Source of the DNA: Nocardia uniformis NBRC 13702 | Lineage (GTDB): Bacteria > Actinomycetota > Actinomycetes > Mycobacteriales > Mycobacteriaceae | Assembly (NCBI RefSeq): GCF_001613345.1 | Contig: NZ_BDCE01000078.1 | Location: 62,001 to 126,000, forward strand | Length of the DNA: 64,000 nucleotides | Direction of reading: 5' to 3' | Shown here: one piece after another, positions 15,755 to 24,115 of the stretch | How positions within the stretch are numbered: the first letter of the stretch is position 1 | Layout of the letters: each line of letters opens with the position of its first letter | Notes under the pieces: model-generated | Seen by the model: only the letters and a program-made list of their open reading frames with translations | The model's database searches: none | What the model was told of the DNA's origin: nothing | Made by a program: the position numbers and the translations under genes

Positions 15755-16978
15755 TCAGTGCACGAGATGCAATGTGGCGGACAATGCCGCGAGGGCCTCC
15801 TCGATCCCCAGATCCGCGATGCGCCCTTCGAGTTCGCGCCGCTGCGCTTCCGGGAGCGTCGACCAGATTTCACCGACGCGGGACTGGGCGTCGGCCTCCG
15901 CAGCCGCCAGCACCCGCAGCAGCGACGGCCACTGCCCGGTGTCGGTCACGATGGGCGGCAGTTCGGTCAGCGTGGCGGTATCGAAGGCCGCCACCTGGGT
16001 GCCGATGCGCCGCGCGATGTCGGGTTCGACCCGTTCGGCCACACTCAGCAGCCCGCGCCACAGGTCGGTTTCGGTGCATCCGTCGAGCGCGGCGACCAGG
16101 GCGGTGATCGCGGCCGGATCCCGCAGAATCGGATTGGCCGCCAGCATGTCGAGTGCCGTGGCGCTCAGATGCGCGGTGAAGCGCAGCGTCTCCGGGGCTG
16201 CCTCGGCGTCGAGGAATACCTTGATCAGATCGGTGATCTCGGCGGTCGAGCCCAGGTCGAAGATGATGTCGCCGAGCGCCGGGATCACATCGGGTTCGGT
16301 ACGCGTGAAGACCGAGAGCGCCGCCAGTTTCAGTTCGTCGGACCCGTCCAGGATGGCGCGCACCAGTCGCGGGATGCGCTGGTTCGGTCCGGCCAGCAGA
16401 TGGCGCAGGATCGCACTCACTGCCGCACCGGAATAGGAGTAGGCGGCCGAGCGGATCATGCCCTCGTCGTCGTGGACACCCACTTCGACCGCTTCGATCA
16501 ATCGCGGTGTGGCGTAGGCGAGGAACGGTCCGGCGGTCACATAGTCCTTGCGCCGCAGAATCTCATTGACGATCTCCACCACCGGTTCCGGCGGCGCGAC
16601 ATCGGCGAGCTGACCGACGGTGTGCGGATCCATATACGGCGCACCGTCGGCGGCATAGCCCGGGCTGAGCATGCCGACCGCCTCGGCCGCCTTGCGCGGA
16701 TGGTCCACGCCGATGGCTCCCGCCGCGCGGCCCGCCATCATGGGCGGCACCAGGCGCTGCACCAGTGGCAGCGAAATACTCAGCGGCACAACCGGCACCA
16801 GCAGGCTCAGTCGCGAGAATGTCGCATTGTGTCGCGCGAAAATGACGCTCGCCATGCGTTCCTGTAGTTCGTGCAAACTCGCCGCGCCCAATTTCTCCAG
16901 GTGCGCGAGTCGTTCGGCGGGTACGTGCAATGTCCGGGCCAGCAGAATGGTCTGCGCCCGGGTAACAAGATCACTCAT
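15755..16978 (-). CDS. Conserved hypothetical protein, alpha-solenoid-like, paralogue B
   Basis: 407-residue paralogue of the protein at 12665-13879. Shared blocks include RAQTILLARTLHVPAERLAHL, LVPVVPLSISLPLVQRLVPP, GRAAGAIGVDHPRKAAEAVG, HTVGQLADVAPPEPVVEIV and GPFLAYATPRLIEAVEVGV. The C-terminal third has diverged more. Its ATG shares one base with the stop of the 73-residue gene upstream (TGATG), so the two are coupled. Paralogue A lacks this upstream partner. Likely helical-repeat scaffold; no catalytic motif seen. Confidence 0.75.
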   Translation of the reverse strand: MSDLVTRAQTILLARTLHVPAERLAHLEKLGAASLHELQERMASVIFARHNATFSRLSLLVPVVPLSISLPLVQRLVPPMMAGRAAGAIGVDHPRKAAEAVGMLSPGYAADGAPYMDPHTVGQLADVAPPEPVVEIVNEILRRKDYVTAGPFLAYATPRLIEAVEVGVHDDEGMIRSAAYSYSGAAVSAILRHLLAGPNQRIPRLVRAILDGSDELKLAALSVFTRTEPDVIPALGDIIFDLGSTAEITDLIKVFLDAEAAPETLRFTAHLSATALDMLAANPILRDPAAITALVAALDGCTETDLWRGLLSVAERVEPDIARRIGTQVAAFDTATLTELPPIVTDTGQWPSLLRVLAAAEADAQSRVGEIWSTLPEAQRRELEGRIADLGIEEALAALSATLHLVH

Positions 16979-17199
16979 CAGCCCAACCGATTCCCGAACA
17001 TGATCTTCTTCGCCGCCGTCCGCAACGGCCACGGCAAGGCCCCGACGGTTTTGTCGACCGCTTCCACCATGGCGGTCTGTTCGGTCTGCTGCGCCTGCTT
17101 GAACAGCTGCAACAGATCCGCGACCTCCGCGTCGGTGAGCGCGTCGAGCGAGGCCAGCGGCCCACCCAATTCCCGCTCGAGTTCGGCTCTGGCACTCAT
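16978..17199 (-). CDS. Small helical hypothetical protein coupled to paralogue B
   Basis: 73-residue protein, mostly helical and charged: MSARAELERELGGPLASL, then LTDAEVADLLQLFKQAQQTE, and a C-terminal LPWPLRTAAKKIMFGNRLG. The start ATG follows GGGGAGATGT. The stop overlaps the start of the 407-residue downstream gene, which implies a shared role, perhaps as a small partner of the solenoid protein. No family recognised. Confidence 0.65.
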   Translation of the reverse strand: MSARAELERELGGPLASLDALTDAEVADLLQLFKQAQQTEQTAMVEAVDKTVGALPWPLRTAAKKIMFGNRLG

Positions 17200-17352
17200 A
17201 CATCTCCCCGTTCACCCATGAACCGGATCACTCCGTACCCCCACTTGATCACAAATCGGACGCGCCGACAAACGTTCGGCGGGCTCCGGCGAAGTCGCGG
17301 GAACCGGACGATACTGGGTTGCGTCCGAACCGATTTCGTCCAGGAGCGCCCG

Positions 17353-17853
17353 ATGAGCTCACCTAGTGAAAACCCCTACGGCACCCCCAGCACCGATGGC
17401 CCCGAGCCGATTCGCGGCTATCAGAACGTGGTCAACACCATCGTCCGCGGCCTGCTGAAGGTGCCCGGGCTGTCCAAGGGCGTCGGCAAGCGCCTGCTCA
17501 CCCTGCATGTGGTGGGACGCAAATCCGGGCAGGTGTACGACGTTCCGGTCGCCTACACCCGGCACAACGGCGACCTGCTCATCGGCACGGGTATGCGTCC
17601 ATGGGTGAAGAACCTGCGCGGCAAGGTGCCGGTCAAGGTGTCGATGGGCGGTGCCGCGAAGGAAATGCTCGCCGACGTCCTCGAGGACGAGAAGTCGGTC
17701 ATGGTGTGCTACGAGGTGATCGCCGCCGACAATAAGGCGAACGCCAAGTTCAACGGCATCGGCTTCCACTCCGACGGCACCCCGAACAAGGCCGATATCT
17801 ACCAGACGTGGCAGCAGGGGGGCGTGATCGTGCGCCTCACGCCCCTGGCCTAG
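17353..17853 (+). CDS. Deazaflavin (F420)-dependent nitroreductase-family protein
   Basis: 166-residue member of the DDN/F420-dependent reductase family (split beta-barrel). Family marks are LTLHVVGRKSGQVYDVPVAY (the GRKSG motif that meets the F420 phosphate), GDLLIGTGMRPWVKNLRG (PxWxxNLR-type block), and an Asp/Glu-rich C-terminal part. These proteins use reduced F420 to reduce quinones or nitro compounds, often at the membrane. The N-terminal 20 residues are Pro/Ser-rich. The ATG at 17353 is preceded by CAGGAG. The family is largely restricted to actinobacteria, consistent with the host. Confidence 0.85.
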   Translation: MSSPSENPYGTPSTDGPEPIRGYQNVVNTIVRGLLKVPGLSKGVGKRLLTLHVVGRKSGQVYDVPVAYTRHNGDLLIGTGMRPWVKNLRGKVPVKVSMGGAAKEMLADVLEDEKSVMVCYEVIAADNKANAKFNGIGFHSDGTPNKADIYQTWQQGGVIVRLTPLA

Positions 17854-17901
17854 GTGTTCGATTCCCTTGCGGCCGTAGCGCTTCGGCGCACGCGCGCGCA
17901 C

Positions 17902-18222
17902 TCACTTATTGATGAAGATCCCCGCGATGTCGGCGTTCTTGATCGGGGTTTCCGCATTGTTCTGCACCGAGCACAGCGCCTGCACCGCGGCCATGGTGAA
18001 GTCGACCGAGGTGCCGGTGGGCTCGTTCTCGGTAGTGGTCTGCTGCTTGATGAACTTGGTGACCGTCACGCGCTGGGTGTCGACATCCTGAGCCAGGTAT
18101 TCGCTGCACTTGGTGTCGCCGCCCTTGTTGAGTGCGCGCTCGACATCGCTACAGCCCGAGAGCAGGGTGGCACCGGCTGCGACGGCGACAATCGCACCGG
18201 CTGCCCATCGCGTGGTCTTCAT
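17902..18222 (-). CDS. Small secreted lipoprotein, HdeA-like pattern
   Basis: 106-residue lipoprotein: signal MKTTRWAAGAIVAVAAGAT with lipobox LLSGC (Cys24). The mature domain is about 80 residues with two cysteines (KCSEYLAQD and VQALCSVQ) that could form one disulfide, and helices VTVTKFIKQQ and DFTMAAVQAL. The Cys-x-x-Tyr/Phe-Leu start and second Cys after a helix resemble HdeA-like acid-stress proteins of mycolata; this relation is tentative. The ATG follows AGAGGAACC. It is divergent from the UvrA-like gene, and a CRP-type site lies between them. Confidence 0.7.
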   Translation of the reverse strand: MKTTRWAAGAIVAVAAGATLLSGCSDVERALNKGGDTKCSEYLAQDVDTQRVTVTKFIKQQTTTENEPTGTSVDFTMAAVQALCSVQNNAETPIKNADIAGIFINK

Positions 18223-18338
18223 GGTGGTTCCTCTGGGGTTGCCGCGCGGCGGATTCGGTCCGCCGCGATCGCCCGCCAGAGTAGTTGGGCGACGATGGTG
18301 GACGACAATGCCGAGCAGATGAGAACACTACCGGCAAA

Positions 18339-18354
18339 TGTGATTTGAGTCACA
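18339..18354. promoter_or_regulatory. Perfect CRP-type site between lipoprotein and UvrA-like genes
   Basis: TGTGA-TTTGAG-TCACA is a perfect TGTGA-N6-TCACA palindrome, the consensus recognised by CRP-family proteins such as mycobacterial Rv3676. It lies 43 bp before the UvrA-like start and 117 bp before the lipoprotein start, so either or both could respond to cAMP. The match is seen; binding is inferred. Confidence 0.6.
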
Positions 18355-18397
18355 ATCGCCTGCGCATTTCGGGGTCCGGTGATGGCATCGTGGGTGC

Positions 18398-20686
18398 ATG
18401 TCAATCGCCTCCGCCGATACGATCCGGGTTCTCGGCGCCCGCGAGCACAATCTGCGCAACGTTTCCCTCGACGTCCCCAAGAACAAGATCACCGTATTTA
18501 CCGGGGTGTCCGGTTCCGGTAAGTCCTCGATCGTCTTCGACACCATTGCCGTGGAATCGCAGCGGCAGCTCTACGCCACCTTCCCGGCGTTCATCCTCAA
18601 CTTCCTGCCGCGCTACGAGCGTCCGCACGCCGAGGCCATCGAGAATCTGACCGCGCCGGTGATCATCGATCAGCAGCCCGTCGGCGGCGGACCGCGCTCG
18701 ACCGTCGGCACCATGACCGATATCTACTCGATGATCCGCGCCATGTTCGCCCGGTTCGGCGAGAACTCCACCGGACTGGTCTTCGACTACTCCTTCAATA
18801 CTCCGCAGGGGATGTGCACCGAGTGCGACGGACTGGGCGTGAGTGTCAGCGTGGACCCGGACAAGCTGGTCGATCGCTCGAAGTCGTTGAACGACGGCGC
18901 GATTCTGCTGCCCGGCTACGGTGTGGGCAGCGGCGAATGGCAGCTCTACGGCAATTCCGGCCGCTTCGACCCGGACAAGAAACTGTCCGACTACTCCGAC
19001 GCCGAATGGCAGGACTTCCTGCACGGCAGCGGCGGCAAGGTGGAGCTCACCTACGCCAAGGGCAGCTGGAAGGCCAATTACGAGGGCCTGGCCGACAAGT
19101 TCACCCGCACCAAGGTCAAGCGCGATACCTCCGGACTGTCGGAGAAGACGCGCGAACAGATCCAGAAGTACCTCACCGAAGGGGTGTGCCCGGTCTGCGG
19201 TGGCGCGCGGCTCAATCCGAAGGCCCTGGCCACAAAGATCAACGGTCGCACTATCGCCGAGTGGACGGCCTTGCAGATCACCGATCTGATCGAGGTGCTC
19301 GGCGAGATCACCGAACCGGCCGCCCAGGGTCTGGCCGACGCCACCCGGGTCGCGCTGAGCCGGATCGCCGATATCGGACTCGGGTACCTGAGCCTGGACC
19401 GACCCACCAACACCCTTTCCGGGGGTGAGGGGCAGCGGCTGAAGATGATCAAACATCTCGGCAGCACCCTGGTCGGGATGACCTACATCTTCGACGAACC
19501 CAGCGTCGGCCTGCATCCGCGCGATGTCGGGCGGCTCAACCGCATGCTGGAAGCCCTGCGCGACAAGGGCAATACCGTTCTGGTGGTCGAACACGATCCC
19601 GATGTCATCCAGATCGCCGACCATATCGTCGATGTCGGCCCGCGCGCGGGCGTGCACGGCGGCGAGATCGTGTTCACCGGCAGCTTCGCCGAACTCCAGC
19701 ACGCCGACACCCTCACCGGTGCGGGTCTGCGGCGCGCCTTCACGGTGAAATCCGACTTCCGCACCGGCACCGGTGCGCTGACTGTCGCGAACGCCACCGC
19801 GCACAATCTCAAGAACGTCACCGCGGAGATACCGACGGGCATCCTCACCGCCATCACCGGTGTCGCGGGTTCGGGCAAATCCAGCCTCATCCGCGCCGAA
19901 TTCATGTCCCGCTACCCGGATTCGGTGTTCGTCGACCAGTCCGCCATCGCCGCGTCATCGCGATCCACCCCCGCCACCTACCTCGGCCTGATGGACCCCA
20001 TCCGCAAATTGTTCGCCAAGGCCACCGGGGAACCGGCGAGCCTGTTCAGCTTCAACTCCGCGGGCGCGTGCCCCGAATGCGAGGGCCGCGGCGTCATCAT
20101 CACCGAGGTCGCCTACATGGACCCGGTCACCACCCACTGCGAATCCTGTGACGGCCGCAGATTCTCCGACGCGGTCCTCGCCCACCACCTCCGCGGCAAA
20201 TCCATTGCCGACGTGCTGGAAATGTCGGCCGAGGAAGCCGTCGAGTTCTTCACCGAAAAAGCACTCAATGCCAAGTTGCGCACCATGAATGAGGTGGGTC
20301 TGGCCTACCTCAGCCTCGGCCAGGCCATGTCCACCCTTTCCGGCGGCGAACGCCAACGCATCAAACTCGCCACCCAACTGCAGAACACCGGCACCGTCTA
20401 CGTCCTCGACGAACCCACCACCGGCCTGCACATGTCCGACGTCGACACCCTCCTCGCCCTCCTCGACGGCCTCGTCGAACGCGGCAACACGGTCATCGTC
20501 ATCGAACACAACCTCGACGTGGTGGCACACGCGGACTGGGCCATCGACCTCGGCCCCGACGGCGGCAAGAACGGCGGCGACATCGTGTTCACCGGCACCC
20601 CGGCCGAACTCATGAACCACCCCACCTCGCTCACCGGCGAGTACCTACGCCGCTACCGCAACGGGACGGGCACGGCCACGCGGTAG
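18398..20686 (+). CDS. UvrA-like ABC ATPase (UvrA2/DrrC type)
   Basis: 762-residue protein with two ABC ATPase halves. Walker A motifs are GVSGSGKSS (about residue 36) and GVAGSGKSS (about residue 488). Signature motifs are NTLSGGEGQRLKMIK and STLSGGERQRIKLAT; Walker B motifs are TYIFDEPSVGLHP and VYVLDEPTTGLH. Cys-x2-Cys zinc pairs are seen in CTECDGLG, CPVCGG, CPECEGRG and CESCDGRR. It is about 200 residues shorter than canonical UvrA (about 950), as in UvrA2/DrrC-like proteins lacking the UvrB-binding region. These act in DNA-drug adduct tolerance or antibiotic self-resistance. A canonical uvrA should exist elsewhere. Confidence 0.92.
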   Translation: MSIASADTIRVLGAREHNLRNVSLDVPKNKITVFTGVSGSGKSSIVFDTIAVESQRQLYATFPAFILNFLPRYERPHAEAIENLTAPVIIDQQPVGGGPRSTVGTMTDIYSMIRAMFARFGENSTGLVFDYSFNTPQGMCTECDGLGVSVSVDPDKLVDRSKSLNDGAILLPGYGVGSGEWQLYGNSGRFDPDKKLSDYSDAEWQDFLHGSGGKVELTYAKGSWKANYEGLADKFTRTKVKRDTSGLSEKTREQIQKYLTEGVCPVCGGARLNPKALATKINGRTIAEWTALQITDLIEVLGEITEPAAQGLADATRVALSRIADIGLGYLSLDRPTNTLSGGEGQRLKMIKHLGSTLVGMTYIFDEPSVGLHPRDVGRLNRMLEALRDKGNTVLVVEHDPDVIQIADHIVDVGPRAGVHGGEIVFTGSFAELQHADTLTGAGLRRAFTVKSDFRTGTGALTVANATAHNLKNVTAEIPTGILTAITGVAGSGKSSLIRAEFMSRYPDSVFVDQSAIAASSRSTPATYLGLMDPIRKLFAKATGEPASLFSFNSAGACPECEGRGVIITEVAYMDPVTTHCESCDGRRFSDAVLAHHLRGKSIADVLEMSAEEAVEFFTEKALNAKLRTMNEVGLAYLSLGQAMSTLSGGERQRIKLATQLQNTGTVYVLDEPTTGLHMSDVDTLLALLDGLVERGNTVIVIEHNLDVVAHADWAIDLGPDGGKNGGDIVFTGTPAELMNHPTSLTGEYLRRYRNGTGTATR

Positions 20687-21092
20687 GCAGGACCCCGCGC
20701 CGCCGTGAGTGATTCGGCGGCGCAGGGGTTCGGGGCCGTCCGTCACGAGATCCGCAGGTGGGAGTCCACCGGTACCGGCACGGGCCATCCGGTGGCGCGG
20801 AGTCCGCCTGTGCCCGTATCGACTGTGCGGCGCGAGTCGCCAGCCCTGCCCATCAGACTGAAAGCTCTTGTCGGTTCAGTCATCCCGGCACGTTTTTGGC
20901 CGGGATCCACTACTGCGAAGGTGTGGATTCCGGCCAAAAGCACGCCGGAATGACGAAGGGAGCCAGGTGACATCGCGACGCCGACCTCGGTAGAGGAGAA
21001 TCGTGCGATGGGAGCCGGTGCTCGAGTATCGGGCTCAGGGGCGAAGCCCTCTGAGAGTCCCGAGAGTTGGGCCACCCCACCGGGGTTCCCCC
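20687..21092. other. Intergenic region with palindromic repeat
   Basis: No gene. It holds a dispersed palindromic repeat (20880-20953) and otherwise GC-rich sequence between the convergent UvrA-like and Sel1 genes. Short frames such as 20705-20953 follow no ribosome binding site. Confidence 0.5.
20880..20953. repeat. Dispersed palindromic repeat, copy B (best conserved)
   Basis: Left arm TCATCCCGGCACGTTTTTGG then CCGGGATCCAC; right arm GTGGATTCCGG then CCAAAAGCACGCCGGAATGA. The arms are near-perfect mirror images around a 12-bp centre, so the element can form a long hairpin. Copies at 10291-10371 and 55472-55545 share arm sequence. It resembles a REP/MITE-like intergenic element of this genome. 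Confidence 0.65.
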
Positions 21093-21935
21093 TCAGCGCG
21101 TGGATTCGGCGTCGGATCGGGATTCGGCGGCGCAGGCGGCTCGCCAGACGCGCGCCTCGCTGGGATTGCCCTGGCGGTCGAGGGCCTCGGCGAGGCCGGA
21201 CATGGCGCGGGCGTCGCCGTGGTCGGCGGCGGGTCGCCACCAGCGTTCGGCTTCGGCGTAGTCGCCGTGGCGGAAGCGGACCACACCCAGGTCATAGGCC
21301 GCGCCGAGGTGGCCGAATCCGGCTGCCTGCGTCCACAATTGGCAGGCCTGGTCCTCGTCGCCGCGGCCCTGCATGGCCACGCCCAGGTCGTAGAGGGCAT
21401 CGCGGTAGCGGCTGGCGTCCGGGGAGGGTGGTGCCGCGGTGTCGGCGGCGGTGCCGAGTTCGACGACGAGTTCGGTGAAGTTCGGTACGCCGATGCCGGT
21501 GCTGCAGTGCAGCACGGTGGTCTCGCCGGGCTCGACGAGCATGCCGTAGTTGCCCGTCCACGACACGGTGGCGCCGGTGGGGTCCACCCAGACCGGGGTG
21601 AGCGAGAACGAGCTGCCGGGCCCGTCCGGGCGAATACGCAAGGCGACTCCCCCACTCATCGCGTCGGTCCACACATCCACACCGCGCAACCGCCGCCCGT
21701 CGAGCAGGACGTGCCCGCCCTCCACCGATAATCCCAGCCCGAGGCTGCGCACCCCGGTCGGCGCGGCGACCGACCGCAGGGTCAGCGTCACCGTGCACGG
21801 CTGCGCGCCCAGCGCTGCGCTGTGTACGGGGTACACGGTGCGGCCGTGCCAGTTCAGCGGTGCGCCGCCGTCATAGCGCGCCGCCAGCGGTGGTGCGGTC
21901 GTCGTCGACTCGGCGTCGGGATACGCCCTGCCCAT
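21093..21935 (-). CDS. Sel1-like repeat protein with N-terminal beta domain
   Basis: 280-residue protein. I chose the ATG giving MGRAYPDAES because GGAAGG lies 9 nt upstream. Residues about 1-165 are beta-rich and unrecognised (GLGLSVEGGHVLLDGRRLRG, VWVDPTGATVSWTGNYGMLV). Residues about 175-275 hold three Sel1/TPR-like repeats: ALYDLGVAMQGRGDEDQACQ, AAYDLGVVRFRHGDYAEAER, and AMSGLAEALDRQGNPSEARV, each with the A-x2-xLG and A-x2-W/Y pattern. Such repeats mediate protein contacts. No signal peptide, so presumably cytosolic. Partner unknown. Confidence 0.7.
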   Translation of the reverse strand: MGRAYPDAESTTTAPPLAARYDGGAPLNWHGRTVYPVHSAALGAQPCTVTLTLRSVAAPTGVRSLGLGLSVEGGHVLLDGRRLRGVDVWTDAMSGGVALRIRPDGPGSSFSLTPVWVDPTGATVSWTGNYGMLVEPGETTVLHCSTGIGVPNFTELVVELGTAADTAAPPSPDASRYRDALYDLGVAMQGRGDEDQACQLWTQAAGFGHLGAAYDLGVVRFRHGDYAEAERWWRPAADHGDARAMSGLAEALDRQGNPSEARVWRAACAAESRSDAESTR

Positions 21936-22323
21936 CTGCGCCGCCTTCCACCAGTGCCTCGCCGCGATGTATCGGCACACGGTAATACCGGTGCGCACCG
22001 GAAAGTCGGCGTATTTGCCAGGAGATTCGACCAGCTAACACTTGGGCGCTTGTCCGGCACCTTCGGCAGAGCCCCCGATCAGACCCCCATGATCAGCGAA
22101 AGGTCAGCTACCGCAGCCCTTTTCGGTGATCATGAAAGGCCCCGGAAAAGTCGTCAACCCCACCTGAAATCCGGCCCCGATCCGGCTCCCCGAGGCCATC
22201 GGCCGGATGACCTCCGCACGGGCTCCCCTGGTCCGCGCGGTGTGTCGGGCTTGCGCCCGGCCAGTCGTGATGTTGAATCGACGCCGAACGACGTACCAGC
22301 GAACGAGTGAAAGGGAACTACAT
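21936..22323. other. Upstream region of mihF
   Basis: About 390 bp with no supported gene. It contains an inverted repeat CATGATCA (22088-22095) and TGATCATG (22127-22134) separated by 31 bp, a possible regulatory or cruciform site. It probably carries the divergent promoters of the Sel1 gene and mihF. Confidence 0.45.
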
Positions 22324-22638
22324 ATGGCTCTGCCCACCATGACCCCCGAACAACGCTCCGAGGCGCTGGCCAAGGCCGCAGCTGTCCGCAAAGCGCGTTC
22401 GGAGCTGATCGCGCAGGTCAAGCAGGGCTCGGTCAGCCTGGCCGAGGTTCTCAAGCGTGCCGATAACGAAGACCTCGTCAAGAAGACCAAGGTCGCCGCG
22501 GTCATCAAGGCGCTGCCGGGCATCGGCCCGGTCAAGGCCGCCAAGCTGATGGATGAGGCGGAGATCCCGGTCGACCGCCGCATCGGTGGACTGGGCTCGC
22601 GTCAGCGCGCCGCCCTGCTGGAGGCGCTCAACGCCTGA
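22324..22638 (+). CDS. mihF: Actinobacterial integration host factor (mIHF)
   Basis: 104-residue nucleoid protein. The sequence MALPTMTPEQRSEALAKAAA, then VRKARSELIAQVKQGS, and the helix-hairpin-helix-like LPGIGPVKAAKLMDE are diagnostic of mIHF, which binds and bends DNA, aids phage L5-type integrase and is essential in mycobacteria. The ATG follows AAAGGGAA. In mycobacteria mihF is next to gmk; here it stands alone and is followed by tRNA-Leu and an integrated island, so it may be a second copy. That is inference, as the rest of the genome is not visible. Confidence 0.93.
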   Translation: MALPTMTPEQRSEALAKAAAVRKARSELIAQVKQGSVSLAEVLKRADNEDLVKKTKVAAVIKALPGIGPVKAAKLMDEAEIPVDRRIGGLGSRQRAALLEALNA

Positions 22639-22683
22639 CGCTTCGGCGTCTTGCTGGACGGGCGGTGGCGACCTCTCGCCACC
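22637..22683 (+). terminator. Two hairpins after mihF
   Basis: GACGC-TTCG-GCGTC (22637-22650) has a stable UUCG-type tetraloop and is followed by TTGCT. GGTGGCGA-CCTC-TCGCCACC (22664-22683) is a perfect 8-bp stem. Together they probably end mihF transcription before the tRNA gene. Confidence 0.65.
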
Positions 22684-22830
22684 AGTTCCGTTCTTCGGGG
22701 GGCCGCCCGGCCACCACGCACGTCGGCCCGGCGGCAACCACTCCCAACACCCCCTGATCAGGGCCGGTTTCCTGGTCCGAACCGATTTGGCCCGCGCGGC
22801 CACATCCGATAATCTTGCTGAGCACCACCG

Positions 22831-22913
22831 GTCCGGGTGGCGGAATGGCAGACGCGCTAGCTTGAGGTGCTAGTGTCCTCAGGGACGTGGGGGTTCAAGT
22901 CCCCCTCCGGACA
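22831..22913 (+). tRNA. tRNA-Leu (anticodon GAG)
   Basis: Acceptor stem GTCCGGG pairs with TCCGGAC, discriminator A; CCA is not encoded. The anticodon stem CTAGC/GCTAG encloses the loop TTGAGGT, giving anticodon GAG (leucine CUC/CUU). A long variable arm (GTCCTCAGGGAC) is present as expected for a class II tRNA-Leu, and the T arm is GGGGG-TTCAAGT-CCCCC. The 3' end is duplicated at 29269-29284. Confidence 0.95.
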
Positions 22914-22914
22914 C
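22899..22914. repeat. attL-like direct repeat inside tRNA-Leu
   Basis: GTCCCCCTCCGGACAC covers the T-stem 3' strand and acceptor end of the tRNA. An identical 16-mer is at 29269-29284. Placement in a tRNA 3' end is typical of tyrosine-integrase attachment sites. Confidence 0.7.
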
Positions 22915-23127
22915 GGTAACAACACCCATTGCGGTGTGTTTGACCTGGGATTATGGTCGACCACCACGGTGGGTGTTCTCATTGGGTGGTTCGATACGCC
23001 CAGGTCAGACCCGTAGGGGTTCAAGTCGGGTCCAGCTGTGAGCATCCTGTTAACGGCAAATAGCGACGAACCGCGAATCGCCCGGGGCTGGGCGACTGTT
23101 CGCCACAGCCCTTGACCTGACCCTGCC

Positions 23128-23987
23128 GACGCCGAGCTGGAGAAGGCGGCGTTGAAGGAGATCGCCAAGGGAAAGTTCTAAACCCGGAACGCCGGTGGGC
23201 CGCCATGGCGCATCTGATGCGCGTGCTCGAATGCAGCGAGCGGTTCGCCTGCCGGTCACCGGGCAGCACCGAAGCACCCAACACCAACCTCCGGTCGCGC
23301 AGGCGACCTCCGATCCTGACGCAGGACTGCGAGATTGGTTGCGGACCTGGTCCAGAGGCCGTCCGCTGCAGCGGTTCCGCCGCGCCTACCACGACGCCCG
23401 CACCGAGGGCTGGGCGGTCAACCACAAGAAGATCCAACGTCTCTGGCGTGATGAGGGATTACGGGTGCCGCAACGGCGACGCCGCAAACGCCTGGGCGCC
23501 TCCGCGGCCACCGAGGTGGCCGCGGAGGCGCCGAACCGAGTGTGGGCGGTGGACTTCCAGTTCGATGCCACCGAGGACGGCCGCCCGGTCAAGATCGTCT
23601 CGATCGTCGACGAACACACCCGCGAATGCCTCGGCGGCCTGGTCGAGCGCTCCATCACCTCCGACCGGCTCATCGACGAGCTCGACCGTCTCGCCGCCGA
23701 TCGCGGCTATCCGGGGGTGTTGCGCTGCGACAACGGACCCTAGCTCGCGGCCGCGGTGATGAACGACTGGGCAGGCGAACGGGTCGGTTTGGCGTTCATC
23801 CCGCCAGGTCAGCCCTGGCGCAACGGCTACATCGAATCGTTCAACGGTCGCCTGCGCGACGAATGCCTCAACATCAACAGCGTCTTGTCCCCGACCCAGG
23901 CACGGGTCGTGATCACCGGCTGAAGGACGAGTACAACCACCGCCGAAGACATTCCACACCGGGCTAGCTACCCCAACCCGATACGCT
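23128..23987 (+). pseudogene. Decayed IS3-family transposase (orfA tail and orfB)
   Basis: Remnant of an IS3-family element. 23128-23181 is the orfA end (DAELEKAALKEIAKGKF, stop). orfB follows in pieces: MAHLMRVLECSERFACR in one frame, then VTGQHRSTQHQPPVAQATSD in another (frameshift near 23255). The DDE integrase core VWAVDFQFDATEDGRPVKIV continues to LRCDNGP, where a TAG at 23742-23744 interrupts. Translation past it gives AVMNDWAGERVGLAFIPPGQ, WRNGYIESFNGRLRDECLN and, after another frameshift, KDEYNHRRRHSTPG. At least two frameshifts and one nonsense codon make it inactive. Ends were not identified. Confidence 0.85.
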
Positions 23988-24115
23988 GCGACCTGCCTCC
24001 ACCGATAACCGGCTCTCATATCAGGCGGACCGATCTCCGGGGTCCCGGCAAAGCGGCAACGTGTCGGCCGCCGGAACTAACATCTACGACGCAACCGCAA
24101 CCGAGGGAGGTGTAG

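Noticed and set aside
23009..23032. Second tRNA-like T-arm (GGGGTTCAAGTC) after tRNA-Leu
   Set aside because: Only a short GACCCG/CGGGTC hairpin with a TTCAAGT loop; no acceptor, D or anticodon arms can be drawn.
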